Assembly: GCF_014633365.1 (NCBI RefSeq) | Contig: NC_068344.1 | Location: 34,718,670-34,782,669 of the forward strand | DNA: 64,000 nucleotides | Reading direction: 5' to 3' | From: Diospyros lotus | Lineage: Eukaryota > Streptophyta > Magnoliopsida > Ericales > Ebenaceae | Shown here: piece after piece, positions 38,041 to 52,300 of the stretch | Numbering within the stretch: the first letter of the stretch is position 1 | How the letters are laid out: every line of letters starts with the position of its first letter | The notes under the pieces: model-generated | Databases searched by the model: none | Seen by the model: the letters and a program-made list of their open reading frames with translations, nothing else | What the model was told of the DNA's origin: nothing | Translations under genes and position numbers: made by a program

Positions 38041-41000
38041 CTCCTATTCAACCCCCCGAGCTAAGGCTTGGCACAAAACTCCAATTTAAATTTTTTTTTT
38101 TTTTTAAAAAGCTCCAAATTAATCATTAATTATTAATTATTCCCCCCCCCCCCACCCTTAATTATGAGATTAGTTCGAAAGCTCTAATTATTTGGAGCTG
38201 TTAGCTTTTGGCAGTCACCGGCGTGTTGACCCTTCCCCGGCGACACCCCTTCCCCCGGTTGCCGGCTATTTCCAAATAATAATGATTATTCCAAGACCCA
38301 TATCAAAACCCTTCTTTATTAATAATGGAAGAAAGAAAGAATTACAACTAAATCTCAAATCATTTGCGAAAAACTATGACGTGGTGGTTTAGACTTAGAG
38401 GGTCTTTGTTGGGGGGATGGGAGTGTTTGGATGGTTCGTTTCAGGTGTCAATTGTCAAATCAGATGGGGGTGGTGGAAGGAAGAGTTAAAAAAAGAAAGG
38501 GGCAATAACGAAACGTAACGTAACTTAAGCCGAAATGACGAGACTGCCCATGTGCGCTTTCATTCCATCACATTACTTTGGGGTACCGTTACTGCGTTAC
38601 CGTTTGACTTCAAGCGGCATCTATGACGGCCATCTACGTAGAAGCACCAGCCCTAATAAAAGCATATACTTTTTTGCCTTTATCGGCAGTAATTACTGCT
38701 CGAAAATAGGTGTATATCTGTTTATTTTTATTAAATATATGTAAACATTTAATTTCATATGTAAAGTTTTGACTAGGGCGGGGTCCATCGCCGCACAATT
38801 CACTTTTTTTCAATTTTGAAATATTTTTAGTGATTTCTGAGTTGATGTTTATATAAAACTTACTTTTATCACTAAAATTCAGCCTCTTGATGGATCATTC
38901 GACGTTTAAGTTAGTCTTTATACTCGAGATTGAATCATACAGTAATAATATAATTAATATGTAATTAATAATTTTTTTTATTTTTAGATAATTGTGCCTT
39001 TATATATCATTATTGTAAATAGATAAAATGTTAGAACTATATAATATGGATAGTCGAATCTTAATTTTTTGAGTGAGCTTAGTTAGTCAATGATACAATA
39101 TGGACTCAATCTTTACATTCGGGCCTCTCATCCTAGCTTGCATAATTTTAAGATTGAGTTTTTCCTATCCAACTCTTCAAGTTTGAATCTCTTAAGCTTG
39201 ATAGACCTTTAAATTAAATCTGAGCTACTAGCTTAGATCTTATCCCAATGAAAGATATTATCGTATTTACTCCTAGAGCTATCTATCATTAAACTTGAAC
39301 TTGTGACATATTTAAATAAGACTTCTCTTATTTAAACAATGGTACGTAAAATTAAAGTCTAAAATATGAGATATATAATTAAAACGTATAAATATATCAC
39401 ATGAAAAATATATCAACGTATAAATATTAAATTGATTAAAAAAATTATAAATTTAATAATATAATTAAAATAACAAAAAAAATTCGTCACAAAAAAAAAA
39501 AACATGAATTCCATTAGAGGAAAAATAAACATGGGTTTGGCATATGAATTTTAGATAATCGATTTCATCTAAAAGATTTTTATATATGAATAATGTTAAT
39601 TATTATTTTAAAATTAAATAAGTGTATTATGTTCTTAATTTTTAAATAATTTTGTTAGTAAATTTTATATTTAACATGATAAATTTATCATCAATTAATA
39701 AAAATTTTAAAAAAATAAAATATAAACTATAATAAATATATTTTAATTTAAAATAAAATTCACTTATTATATCTTAGCTTAATTTTATTTTTTTAGATAT
39801 ATATTTATTAAGAAATGTAAACATAAATAAGAAAAAGTTGAAGTTTTGAAATGGAAAATATGCATATTTGGATGTGCGGCGGAACTGGGCACCATGATAT
39901 GATGGTCATGGTGATGAGGGTAATGTATGTGCATGTATGTATGATGTGGGGACTGAGTGGATGTATGTACAGATGGAAGAAAGGGACAGAATGTGTGTGT
40001 GAGAGAGAGAGAAGGACCCACAAGTGTCACGTCGAGCACGGCTGGATCGTCGGCGGAGCGGGAGGAGGAGGTGGACCCCACCAACACCTTTTACTTTATA
40101 TATATATATTTATTTATTTATATTTGGAGCACCGCGTCGTACAGCCACTCCGCCTTCCCTTTCCGCGTTTTTACATTTAATTTTGCATTTTAACCGCTCC
40201 CAGCCCCTTCTCTATTCATTAAAGGACGGCTTCGTCGATGAGTGTTTTTAAGTGTATATTTAATATATTATATTTTAAAATATTAATAAAAATATATAAG
40301 TACTATAATTTTTAAATAATAATTAACTTATTACATAATTTTTAAAATTATACTAAAATTTCTTTTGTTTAAAATTCTATTTATAAAAATTGAAACTAAA
40401 CTATAATTATTAAACCTCTTTCAATAAATTAAAATAATATTTTAAACAAAACTATAACCATTAAATTATTGCCACGGTGTCAGGTGGACCAGGGGAGGAG
40501 CGTGTGGGGCAGAGAAGCCACGTAGGAAAATGAAGCCATCCGATACGCGACAGTTGACAGCCGGCACTGCCAGCTGGAAAGAACTCGTAAGCCGCGCAAC
40601 GTGGCTTACAAGTCCTTCCATGTCGCTTCCTAGTTCTCCTGGGCCCAACTGCCACCTGGCAGATGGCTCCTTTGTCATCACTGTCCCTCCGTTTTTGAAA
40701 ATTGACCAAAATTCGGTTTGAGGTTATCTATTTGCCACGTGGCAGTATACTAAATTCTATTCTTGCAAGGTGTACTCTAGACAGCTCTTTAAGGATACTT
40801 ATTGGGCTATCTTTAAACATAAAATGAATAATATAATAAAATTGAATATATATACAAATAAAATAAAATATAATAACTGTAGTACAGTTCATTTGAGAAT
40901 ATTATTTGCCCGCCTAGCGGTCTAAATTATTTATTCTTTGTTGCGTGTGCGTTCATTTAATATAGAAAAATTAAAAGCCAAAAGGTAAAGATGACCACGC

Positions 41001-42429
41001 CCCTATATGCCTGGACCTGTATTTATATGATTAATTATATATTTATTTATATAACTAATCAATTATAAATTTTCTAAATTACTTTCTACGTACAGCTTTA
41101 ATTCTACAATGGGATTCTTAAAAAAAATATTTGAATGTTAAAAATAAGATTAAAAAAAAACACATTGTCTTAGGACAATAATTAATGTTATTTCTTAAAA
41201 AAATGGTTATTGTAATATTTTTTTATTTAAATATAATCGCTAAAAATGTATATTCTAATCACTCAATTCCAATATATTATTTTTATTTTACTTTATTGTA
41301 TATTACTCAAATCACAAAAAAAATAATAATAATGACACGTGACACCCGACCCGACCAACCACCTTTAGTCAATCAATCTTGCACTATCAACCGTTTTGAG
41401 GGGCCCAAAACATATAACTCTGCATATTTTATGACTTTAATATTTGTTAGTTTCTGAGTAATATGTTAAGATATAAAAAAAATCCCGTACAAATTTATTT
41501 TTAAAGAAATTAAAATTTTAGTAATAAAAAGGCCATTATTATATATATATATATTTATATGTGAGAAACTTTGATCACAGGCGCTTTTTGATCCAAATTT
41601 ATTTTATTATTTTTAAAATTTATAGTCCACCTGCTTATAAATATATTTATTACGAGTTGAATCTTAAAATTTTGCTTGTTAAATTTAGAATAAATATATA
41701 TAATTGTACAATTTTATACGAAAATAGATTTAAACTCACAATGTTGTAATATTCCAAACTCTCGAATGAATATGGTAGATCATTTACAGTAATTCGTAGG
41801 ATTTGTAATTATAATATATTACTATTAAGCCATTGGCGAAGGGTATAAAACAACTTTTAATAATCAATAATTTTTTAATGAAATTGAGTTATTATTGGCA
41901 GTAAGTATTATTATATATACTATTCTGAATATTTGATTGATAGTAGTGTTAATAACAATTTTGTTAAAGTAATTTTATATTGATTTATTTAGGATTGAGA
42001 GCAATGAGAAAAGAGAAAAAGGAGAAATAATAAGTGGAAACGGTGGCGTTGGGAAGAGCAAATTACGGATGCAATCACCCGGAATTTAAGAGAGTCAAGC
42101 TCCCCCCATGTCACGGTTCTCTTGCTTACAATATTACTATGCTACTTTCGCCGGCCTTTTTGCGGTGGCGACTGGTGGCCGGTGGGCCCCCCCCCCCCAC
42201 CACCACCCAATTTCATGACCCTTCTCTCTCTGGGACCCATTATTTTGACCATTTACACTTCTCTGTCGCTTGGACCCATTATTTTGACCATATGCACAAG
42301 TGTAAATACTGTTATGCCTTTAAGTTAGACAATCGCACTGTGTGGTCCACTTGCTAGCGAGTTTTTTATTTTTATTTTTCTTTTTTGGTTAAAGAATTAA
42401 TGCTTAAACACAAAGTCTGATGGTGAGAA

Positions 42430-43060
42430 GAAGGGTTGGAATTAAACAGACTCGAGCCGAGCTTAGCTTTGGCTTGGCTCGAGTTCAGGCTTTCCAAGTT
42501 AGTTTAGGCTCGATAAGCTTTTGGCGAGCCCAAATATGGATTCGAGCTCGGACTTGTTAGATTTATATTTAAAAAAAATAATAATTTGATATATAAATAA
42601 TCAATAAATATAATTTTAAATTGAACCTAATAATTAATAAATTCTAATAGTAAATTAAGTATTAATTAATTAATTTTTAAATCACATTATATCTTCTTAC
42701 CAACACATTTTAATGAAGAAAATGTATTAAATTTTGTAATTATTTTCTCATTGACAAAACATTCTCAAAATCAAACTCAATAAAATTTAATAATATTATT
42801 AAAATAATTTAAAATTTAATAAATTTATATTTATTAATATATTTATAAACGAGTGAATTCACAGACTTGTAATCAAGTTTTTTTTTTCAAACCTCTAATC
42901 GATTCAACTCGCGAACTAACAGACCAATTTTAGTAAATTCAAATTTTAACTCGTTTACAAATTGATCTTCAAAATTAGACTCAACATTATTTTATTTACT
43001 TTAACGGATGAATTTTTATTGAATTAAATACCAAAAAGCAGCTCATTGGCAACCTTAGAA
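42430..43060. repeat. Possible dispersed repeat rich in TCGAG/GAGCC phrases
   Basis: The block starts with alternating GCTCGAG, GAGCCGAG and GGCTCGATAAGC phrases, continues through AT-rich sequence and ends with GATTCAACTCGCGAAC and AACTCGTTTACAAATT. The pattern resembles noncoding dispersed repeats common in eudicot intergenic DNA. Ends, target duplication and class are not resolved. Confidence 0.35.
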
Positions 43061-46000
43061 AAAAATAGAATACAGTTGATGGGTCTATCTGGAATTAAGA
43101 TGATAAGCTCGTTTTTTTTTTTTATAATAATTATAATTTAAATTGAACCTTCTCAATAGTTATAGGGAGCTGAGCCTTATAATCACATCAACTGTGGTTA
43201 TTACATTAATTAATTACTCTATTTTTGACGAGTGAAAGTGGTACTTATTGGGCTTCAAGAGTGAGTTATTGTAAGTTTAGAATAATTAGTAGCTGAATTT
43301 TGGGTGTAATTATTTTTGTTATTGAGAATTGTATGGCGATGTGATTTAAGTTTAAAAAGTGAAGAGACTTGCGATGTTATTAATCAAATTTGACAAAAAG
43401 GCTTTAATCCCCCGCTCGGAGTGTCTTTTCATGATGGATGCAACCAGAAAGAGCTTTATAAGATAAAAAAAAAAAAGGCCCCTATCCCCAGAGAAACCCG
43501 AAATCTCTCTAACCATTTAGCTTGTTGTCGATCTACGTTTCGCCACTTTGTTGCCGACACCAGTTTCAACTGTTGTTGGACCCCCCCCCCCCCCCCCATG
43601 CCTCTACCTCACCTATTCATTACCATCGTGACCCAAACCTAGTGCTTGCTTGCTCGCTCGCTATCATTGGCCATTCGCCACCTCAGTGTGGCTCGTGAGT
43701 TTTCTACCACCCACCCTCTGCGCATTTTTATTAGCCTTCCCCTGTCGACGGTTGGTTTTGTTTGTGGTGCCGTGTTGCCAGTGATGATTGGGTCCCTCGG
43801 CTTGCATTTTTGACAAAGGAAAATACAAAGACCAAAATGGTTCGATTTGATTCAGCCCCGACGACCCTAATCGATATAGTCTTCAATTTAACTTTTTTTT
43901 TTTTTTTGAAAAAATCAATCTCAATTCGGTTAAATCTAAACTGATTGAACACTCCTAGTAAAATCATACAACCATATGACTGTTCATATCTGCATTGCAC
44001 ATATGAAGATAGCATGAGTGAGTGATTAAGACACTCAACGGTCACCACAAGGGGCAGTACGAACTTTGTCTTTAATCAGCAGTCGATTGTATGCCGTTGA
44101 AATTTGCAGGTTTGGTGTTGCCCTGGAAGGGCTCAAATTCATGTGAAATTTCAGACTAACCAGTGGTCTCACCCCCTGCTCTGCTCTGCTCTGCTCAGCT
44201 CAGACTCCTTGTTTGGCTGCATTGGTAAAAGTCATTTGGGTCACTTCCTTTTTTCTGTTCTTTGTTTTAAGAGATATTCCATGTGCTCACATTTTTAGTG
44301 ATATTAATATATTATATTTTTATCTCATATCAATATGACAAGTGGTGATAGAAACCAAATTGGAATTCCCTAGTGACAAATGAAAATACATTCAAATGAA
44401 CTCAAAACACAAAATTCTTTACTTAAATCGGCAACACTTACATCACCAGACTACCACTTGGTGGTATTTGAACTCACTCACTCCTTTTGTTTATAGTTGT
44501 GTGGTGAACAGTCACCTTTTCCTTTTGTCCCACTTCATAGTTGCATTTTTTTATTTACAAAACTAACATTTATTTTTTAGACTTAAAAATGATAGTGGGT
44601 ATCCTACTTTGTAAGTACATGCTAAAACCCTATTTTGATAGAGATGTTTAAGTATTAAAAAAAAATACCAATGGAAAAGATTGATATAAATAAGGTATTT
44701 TAAATACTTGTTTGGTACAAGTAAAGCGACAAAGATGTAGAGTTAAATAAACTAAGGTGATATCCTTTATTACTTAATGTATTGAAATAATCTAAAATAA
44801 TAGTAATAGGCTCAACAAGCTTACAGCCCTAGACAAGGTAAGTTGGGCCCACCCTTCTATTAGGCTGGGCCGAATGTAACTCCACCGCCTGAACCAAGAA
44901 CAACTTTACCACTAAAAACAATTTTCAATTAACTAATTTTAAAAGGTATTTTATTCTTAAACATTTTTTTTTTTGGCTATTTTTATCTTTAACGCTTAAA
45001 TCATTAAATAAATTACACCCTCCTACGTAAAAATTATATTGCGAATTGATATGATGATATTTCAAGTAAATTACATGCCCCTAAGGTAAATCACAACATA
45101 CATGTTGTAAAAAAGTATATTAATCTCTGATCATCCATTTAACAAATATTCAGAAATTTGTATAAAATCTCCAAATATCTGTAAATCTACTAACATCTAA
45201 GTTGTAGATAATAGTAAGATTATCAATGTAATGCCTGAAACATGAACAAGTGTGCTACAATATATTTTACCCTCATATTCACATATATAATTCTTATTAT
45301 ATTACACAGTTTTATATAAAAACTCATAAAAAATGCAACAGAAATAGACAGATTAAATATTTAAAAAGGGTCAATTTTGACAGAGACTTAAGCGTACCAG
45401 TGATGATGAGATGACACAAGAAGCTAGTGGTCCTCTCTCTAGCTCCCTTTCCATAATGTGCTGTCTCTCACCTTTGATGGGAATTAGGTTCCCTCTAAAA
45501 ATATAAGCAAAAAAATACAAAATAAAGAAAGAGAGAAAGAATATGCTTTCCTTCCTCTACAGGGACAGGGACAGGTACAGGTACCCCTTACCAAAGGTTT
45601 CCGCGTAAATGACTGATTACATGCATCCGATTTTGCTGTTGTATGAAATCTAGAAATAGAATCAGGCAATTCATTCCTGGGCCTCTACGTATTCTCTCAA
45701 GTCTCAGCCCAGTTTTGTACTTTCCTCGACTTTTTGGCAGATCAAAACCAATTTCATAATGATTGTCTAACTATGCTTTTGTTTGCATAGTCTCCCATCC
45801 AGCCTAGCCAAGTTCCCAATCTCTAACTCATGCTTAAATTGGAAACTCTGACAACTATACATCAGCATATGGGAACAAGACCAATACCCAGAATTAGATC
45901 AATTGTACATGGGATGGAAATTTGGAAACCCAACAGAAATTAAGTCACCATATACGCAAACACCAAATGCCCACTACCATAATTCACAGTTACAAAATTT

Positions 46001-47455
46001 TTAATGTAAATTGATGAGTACAAAACAAATTACCAAAAACAGGAGTTTTAAAAATATTTTCCAGATTCACACTATTTGGCATTAACACTGCTAAAGATTC
46101 TAGTCAAAGCCCACAATTTGCATTTTTGTCTTATGGATGAAAATTCGTAATCATTGCCTTTTGAGCTTGCATTATTATGTTCATCGTTCATTGGAGTACA
46201 TTAATAATTCAAAAAACTATGTATGAGTACCCAAAATTTGTGGGAGCTCACTTCACTATATGATAAACCTCAAACAAGTTCAAGACATTGAACCTGAAAG
46301 GTAACCCAATTCATGCTCTCTCAGTGTGATGCGTCGCAGTAATGATAGCTAAGTGGAATTCTAGTCTGATTTGGGACCAAATCCAGGGGTCAAATGAGAT
46401 GAGTAAGGGTCAGATGGAGATTTTTCACCCCATTTAACATATGATTTTTAACCCAAATTTGGATAAAAAATCATTATTCAAAAATAATAACTGAGGCAGA
46501 TAAGAGAGTCGTGTGAACGGAGCTCTCTCCACCACAGAATCCATGACTGTTGGCACGTGAGAGAGCAAGGAATATGCAATAATTGAACCTAATCTATGAC
46601 TAGTATTAAAACGCAGGGAACCAACCCCAACATATATGCAAAAACCAGAGATGCCAGCTAAGTCTCCATACCCGATTGAATTAACAAAGACCTTCTTTTA
46701 ACAAAACTACTCGCCTAATATTCCAGTTTTCTTCTGCCAACGAAGTTTCCCGTCCACCTCTCTTCTCATAAAGTTTCTGATTATAGGTAGTCAAATGATT
46801 GGGTATGATTGGGACTCTTCTTTTTTATTTTTTTCATAATTATCAAAACATTAACATTGCAAGAACTGAACAAAAGACAAATTAAACCACGCCAACTGGA
46901 TATCACCAATTGAGCCTATTATAATAATTTCTTAATAATATTGTACATAATGTGAAAGAGAAGAGCAAGAGAGCAGTGGATGTGTACCAATTATACATGA
47001 TGTCTCAACCTACACATTTCTGAAGTTATTCACTTCTGTAAAGTGTCACGAGAAGAACTATCCAACTTAAAAGAGGAGGGATACTTTTGAATTATGGAAG
47101 TTTTTACATAACAAAAATATCACAGATCTCCCAATGGGGATAAGATATGGAAGAAAGGCGTGGAAGGTGACAGTACAGAGCAGCAAAGACAACATATTGG
47201 TTGGTTGGTGGAATGCTTTGGTAATTGGGTCCCAATGTTTTGGTTTAGCTAACAGATTGAGAATCACGAAGCAACACCATGAAACAACTGGGAACTTATA
47301 ACTCAGCTCTACATTACATAGGTTAGCTAATCTCTAGCTAATAATTAGATTATGTTCTTTTTTGTCCTTTTCAACTATAGAAAAGAAAAAAAAAGGGGTT
47401 TTAGAGCACAAAGCTCCTCACCTTGTGAGGGTAGAGAAATAGTCATATTTGCATG

Positions 47456-47480
47456 CCCCCCCCCCCCCCCCCCCCCCCCC
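47456..47480. repeat. 25-base poly-C homopolymer
   Basis: An uninterrupted run of 25 C followed by 6 T. It is exceptional in length next to the other C runs of the region (12-17). The complementary G run could form quadruplexes. The true length is uncertain because such runs are error-prone in sequencing and assembly. Confidence 0.85.
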
Positions 47481-48740
47481 TTTTTTAGAAAGAGACTACT
47501 ATTCCAATAATTTGAATTCGTAACTTTCCTATAATGTTACTATTAAACGCACTCTTGAAGCAAATGCTTAAGCATATCCAAAGACTTGGTAAAGAAACAT
47601 CTGACTTCAAGTAATGAGACCCTATAGGGAATTGTCCAAATATGTGGCCATCGGGCCTTGGAAGTAAGATTATTATTATTATTATTATTATTTTGCTAAA
47701 TTGGGGAGTGTGATTTCAAACACACGATTGGAGAATAAGATTTTTCAGAATGAGTCAGTCAATCTGAAGTTGACTTCAAAAAGAACTGGATAGATTGAAA
47801 ATTGTGTCTCTCTCTAAATATAGTGCAGAGGGTATTTTGCATGTAAGAGGCACAGAAGAAAACGGTCACAGTTGAACAGATGAAATGCTTCTTTATCTCA
47901 CTGAATGATGGGTCCATGACAGCTGGAATCTGCTGTGATGATGGGGACTATTGAGATGTAGCGCAAGCACTGCCATCTCTCAACAGCCAAAAACCAAGAA
48001 AATCAGATATATACGGACAATGTTGACTCATAACAGGACGTATCGTAAACACCACGTCTATGATTAAAAATGAACATATATGCAACTCGTTCCAAACAGA
48101 TAGTCAGAATAGTGAAGAATCAACTCTAATTAAGGGGATGCGATGCAACACGAAAAAGGTGGGGACATGCAATGAAGTGCCACCTTAGGTGCTCTAGAAC
48201 TTGCCACTGGTTTCATGCTCTTTCAAGCGCATCCGCTCAGGCAAAGCTTCAAGGCAAATGATATTCTAACTGTGAATTAAAGGATGAGAGCTTATTCTGT
48301 TTTCGTGCATCTTTATGCTATTCTAACTGTGAATTAGCAATTAATTGTCATGCATCTTTATGTTGATTTATGATATACTTACACGTTAATTATCATTATG
48401 TTATGTTTTCTCAAATCACTCAAACTGTATTTCAACTGTATAGTGATTTAATTATGATTTGAAAGATAGTCAAACCTCATTAGTAATTTAGTTTGAGAAA
48501 AGACTTTCTAAATTAAATAAATCAACCATTCCACACTCTTAAACACAACTTTTATTACTTAAAAGAGCTTATCGAAATATCAATTATTTCATTTACATTC
48601 CACATTTTTTTTTCTTAGCCTCCAAACAAATAGAGATGACCTGCTCAGCTGGGTACTTGAACATAAAATATCTCCCGATCCATACAACAGAGGGGAAAAA
48701 ATGGCAAATTTTATTTTGTAAATATGCATATAACAAATAT

Positions 48741-49170
48741 GACAAGTAATTAATCTTCCCATCAACATACTGCATGGTATGGTGATGAGAATCCAAATAA
48801 CAAATAATCAATGGCAAAATATATATTATAGCCCCTATATTTGCATGTTTTTTTTTTTTTTTTCTTTAGACACTCAAATTTTTTGTTGTTTCAATTACAC
48901 CTTGAACTATACAATTTTAAGTCAATTGGACTCTTGAACATTTTATTGTTTCAATTACACCATTGAACTATACTTAATTCTATTCTCAATAAATTTGTCG
49001 AGATATGCAATTGACTCAAAATTATATAATTTAAGGTTTAATTGAAATAATAAAAAATTTGATTATTTAAATAAAAAAAAGTGCAAGTACAAAACTAAAA
49101 CATATATTTGACAAATAATTAATCTTCCACTCAACATATTGCATGATATGGCCATGAGAATCCAAATAAG
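48741..49170. repeat. Imperfect 61-bp direct repeats bracketing a fold-back element
   Basis: A 61-bp sequence at 48741-48801 (starting GACAAGTAATTAATCTTCC) recurs at 49110-49170 with roughly nine differences. The material between them is a fold-back element. The repeats are far too long for a target-site duplication, so a local duplication that brackets the insertion is more likely. Confidence 0.75.
48815..49110. mobile_element. MITE-like fold-back element, copy 1
   Basis: The left part (AAATATATATTATAGCCCCT, a T run, then ACTCAAATTTTTTGTTGTTT and CAATTACACCTTGAACTATA) is mirrored as its reverse complement at the right end (GTTTAATTGAAATAATAAAA, an A run, GTGCAAGTACAAAACTAAAA, CATATATTTG). 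The arms are about 80 bp with some divergence. The inner part repeats phrases about a line of TTGAACTATAC. No coding capacity. A related copy is at 53370-53722. Confidence 0.65.
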
Positions 49171-49329
49171 ACTAATTTACCCATTTTAAATTAACATAAG
49201 TGTAAAAATTGTTAAATGGACTTAAATTTTATTTAAAAGTTTATTAAAACAAGTACCTGCAGGAGAGTTAGGCATAAATGGCTTCTTCTTTTATATTTAC
49301 ACACATTTAACAATTGCACAATTCCGCCG

Positions 49330-52300
49330 TTATGGTACAACTTGGTGTGATCTTTTGAGTGCAAATCTGCATCCATCTACTGCGTCTTTGATTGATAAAA
49401 ATACATTTTCTTTCCCAATTTTCTCTATGAAATTTGTTATTATCAACTTCTCCATAACTCGAAGTCTTGGGTTCACTAAACTCATCTGCAAAACAAAATC
49501 AAGAAAAATATAACTTTATAAAACTTTCATACAGAAAATGTTGTTAATTAAATAAAACAACAGTGTTCCTTTCGTAATTAAAAATCACTTTAATAAGTAT
49601 TTTTTAAATATAAATACAAAAGTTTTATAAAATTCCTATTTACATATATCATTAGAGAACTTAAAATATGAAAAGTGCTATCCATACAGAAATTTTATGT
49701 AAAAAAACATTATCCGAATAATGTGATAGAGATATTCACATAAATATATAGCCCACTTCAAAGGCATGCATTTTTAGTTTTAATGAATAGTTAATTATGA
49801 GTCATAATCATTTTATATAATAAAACTATTATTATTATTATTTTCGATCATGTTAAGACTACTATTTTCATATCATGCACAATAATTAAGAATGAGAATT
49901 GGAGAGTGTTGAAGGGCACCTGAATCTCTCTCGCTTTCAAGGTTTTTAAGATCTCAATTAGGGTTTCCACCCCTGTTATATCAATGGCTGTAACTCCTGC
50001 AAACCCATATTGTGTTATATGTTATATTACAAATATGAATGCACAAATTATGATACAGTATTGTACACAAATTAGAAGAGAGCACGTGCTCTCGAGTTAA
50101 GTTGTCATCTCTGCAAGAGATAAAATAACAATAATTTTGAAATTATTAATATTTAATTGAAATATTGAATGTTAGGACATATAGTGCATCAAGATTTTGT
50201 ACAAAAAGTTTCTTCATATGACATTACTCTTATGGATTAAAAAGGTTGCATGTAAATTTGACCAATCTTGCCAAGCTTAAATAATAATTTACTATGTAGA
50301 TCACAAACTTACCTCCCAAATCTATCACAATCAGCCCAATTTCGTTACTTTTTTCCTCTTCATCTCTAATCCATCTCAAGATCCTGCTCAAAAATTTGAA
50401 AAAAGAAAGAAACACAAGAGCAACACTAATTCAATCTTAACTTGCTCAAAATGTATAATAATATACAACAACAACAATAAAATACTAAGTTCTTATATAT
50501 ACAGAAGTAAAATCAAAAGCAAAATCAAAGTTACCTTTCAGTAATGTAAGTGCAATTTGCAAAGTAAATAGGGGAACCAAGTTGGAGCACAATAATTCCC
50601 GGCAGCTCGGTTGCCTCGGGATATTGCTCCACATCGCGATGCAACGTTGAGTTTCTTATCTTCCCCAACTTGCAGCTAGCAGGCCTGGCCACATACAAAA
50701 GGGCCCTAACAATAGAAAGCCCTACCTAAATCCAAAAGGGGTCGTAAACAAGCCAACATGAAAAATTTTATAGAGAATGAGACTCATTGACGATCATATA
50801 TTGAAACACTTACTGACATCATGATGCCAATGCTCATGCTAATGAAGGCAACACCGATTAAAGCAGCCATGCAAATGCAGAAATCAAACTTGTCAGTCTT
50901 GAACAAGTGATAAACCTTCTTGTACTTGATCAAACCGAACATCGCCGTCATGATAATGGCGGAAAGGGAAACGAGAGGGGTGTAGCTGAAGAGAGGAGCC
51001 AAGAAGATAAGAGTGAGCATCATGCAGATGGCCATCACAACGTTCGACATTGCTGTCTTGCACCCGGAGTTGAAGTTAACGGCGGTTTTTGAAAATGGCC
51101 CTGCAGATTAAACCACCATTATTGTGAAAAATTAACTTCATGAGCTCAGCTATGGATAGACTATTTTGTTGGAGTTGTAATTAGGGTTTCGTTACCAGTA
51201 GTCAAGTAGCAAGAAGTGAAGGAGCCCACAATGTTCATCAAGCCAAAGGCTATCATCTCCTTGCTCCCATCAATCTGTTCATTATTCATTATGGCAAAGC
51301 TCCTCCCAATTGCTATTCCTTCCTGCAGTGACATTTTTCAACTTGATATATATGTTGGCAAAGGAGTACAATAACTATGACAACATAGAAAAAGGATGAT
51401 TTTATAGAATGAAGTTCTTGGTTCTTACAGCAAGAGCCACCATGGCAGTAATGATCCCAACTTGCAGGGGGGCTAGTAAATATTTGGTGTCAAAGTTCAG
51501 GTATTGAATGGAGAGAGGATTTAAACCCTTTTTCAGGTCACCAATCTGCAATTACAAGACCATGAAGAAAAGTAAAGTCACATTCGGAATAAAGATTTTA
51601 TTTTATGTTTGGATTAAGGGGATGAAGAGGAAGGAAAAAGAAGAATGAGGAAGGGAAATAATTCCCTTGTTTGGAATAAATTTAAATCCAAACAATTTCA
51701 AGAGAAGAGGGGAAGGGTACGTATAGAGGGAACATTATCTCCCCCTTGCCCACGTTCTTTTAATTCTGTGTGGGGAAAATGAAGTCTGCTTTAGTGACTT
51801 TATGTTTATTTTATTGTTTTTTTTCTTTATTTTAAAGCATATTCATTAAAAACATAAATCTTATATTTAAAATTTAATATTATCTCTTTTCTGCTTTTCA
51901 TTTTCTCTTTTGACTATCAAATAACAGGAAGATTTTTTTTTCTTTTCCCCATTAAATATCTAAATAAGAGAAAAATAAGTACTTTTCTTTTCCCCTCATT
52001 CCCTTTCTTTTTCTTTTATAACCTAAAAGCAGAATATTGTGGTGTGATACCCAACAAGTCCAAGGCGATGATGTTTTTTGGTCGGGTAAGTTATCTATCA
52101 TAGGCTTTGGCCTGGGATTGATAGGATGAAGAGAGGTCCAACCCACAAATAGGTGGCCCGACAAAAAGATGGCCCAAATAAACTTGTCTTGTTTTTTTGG
52201 AGGAAAGTTGGGCTTAGCCCAGCTGCTCAAAACATGGACCAAGCCCACTGATTCAAGCCCATTACTTGCCTCCTATCTAAAAGCCCTGATTCAGCCCATA

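Larger units (their letters stand above)
38040..49320. other. Gene-free intergenic region of about 11 kb
   Basis: No gene is supported. Contents: poly-C runs (12 C at 38142-38153, 12 at 42187-42198, 17 at 43581-43597, 25 at 47456-47480); a probable repeat rich in CTCGAG/GAGCC phrases at about 42430-43060; an (ATT)n run at 47669-47692; and a fold-back element at 48815-49110. GC-richer islands at 39850-40250 and 40470-40740 carry only short, unrecognised open frames. No tRNA or known microRNA hairpin was recognised. Confidence 0.5.

Noticed and set aside
40461..40709. 82-codon minus-strand frame in a GC-richer island
   Set aside because: No family resemblance, no splice context and overlapping frames on the other strand. 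GC content alone explains the lack of stops.
38040..49320. Search for tRNA, snoRNA or known microRNA (including miR395, expected in sulfate regulation)
   Set aside because: No matching mature sequence or convincing hairpin was seen by eye. A structure-based scan could still find something.
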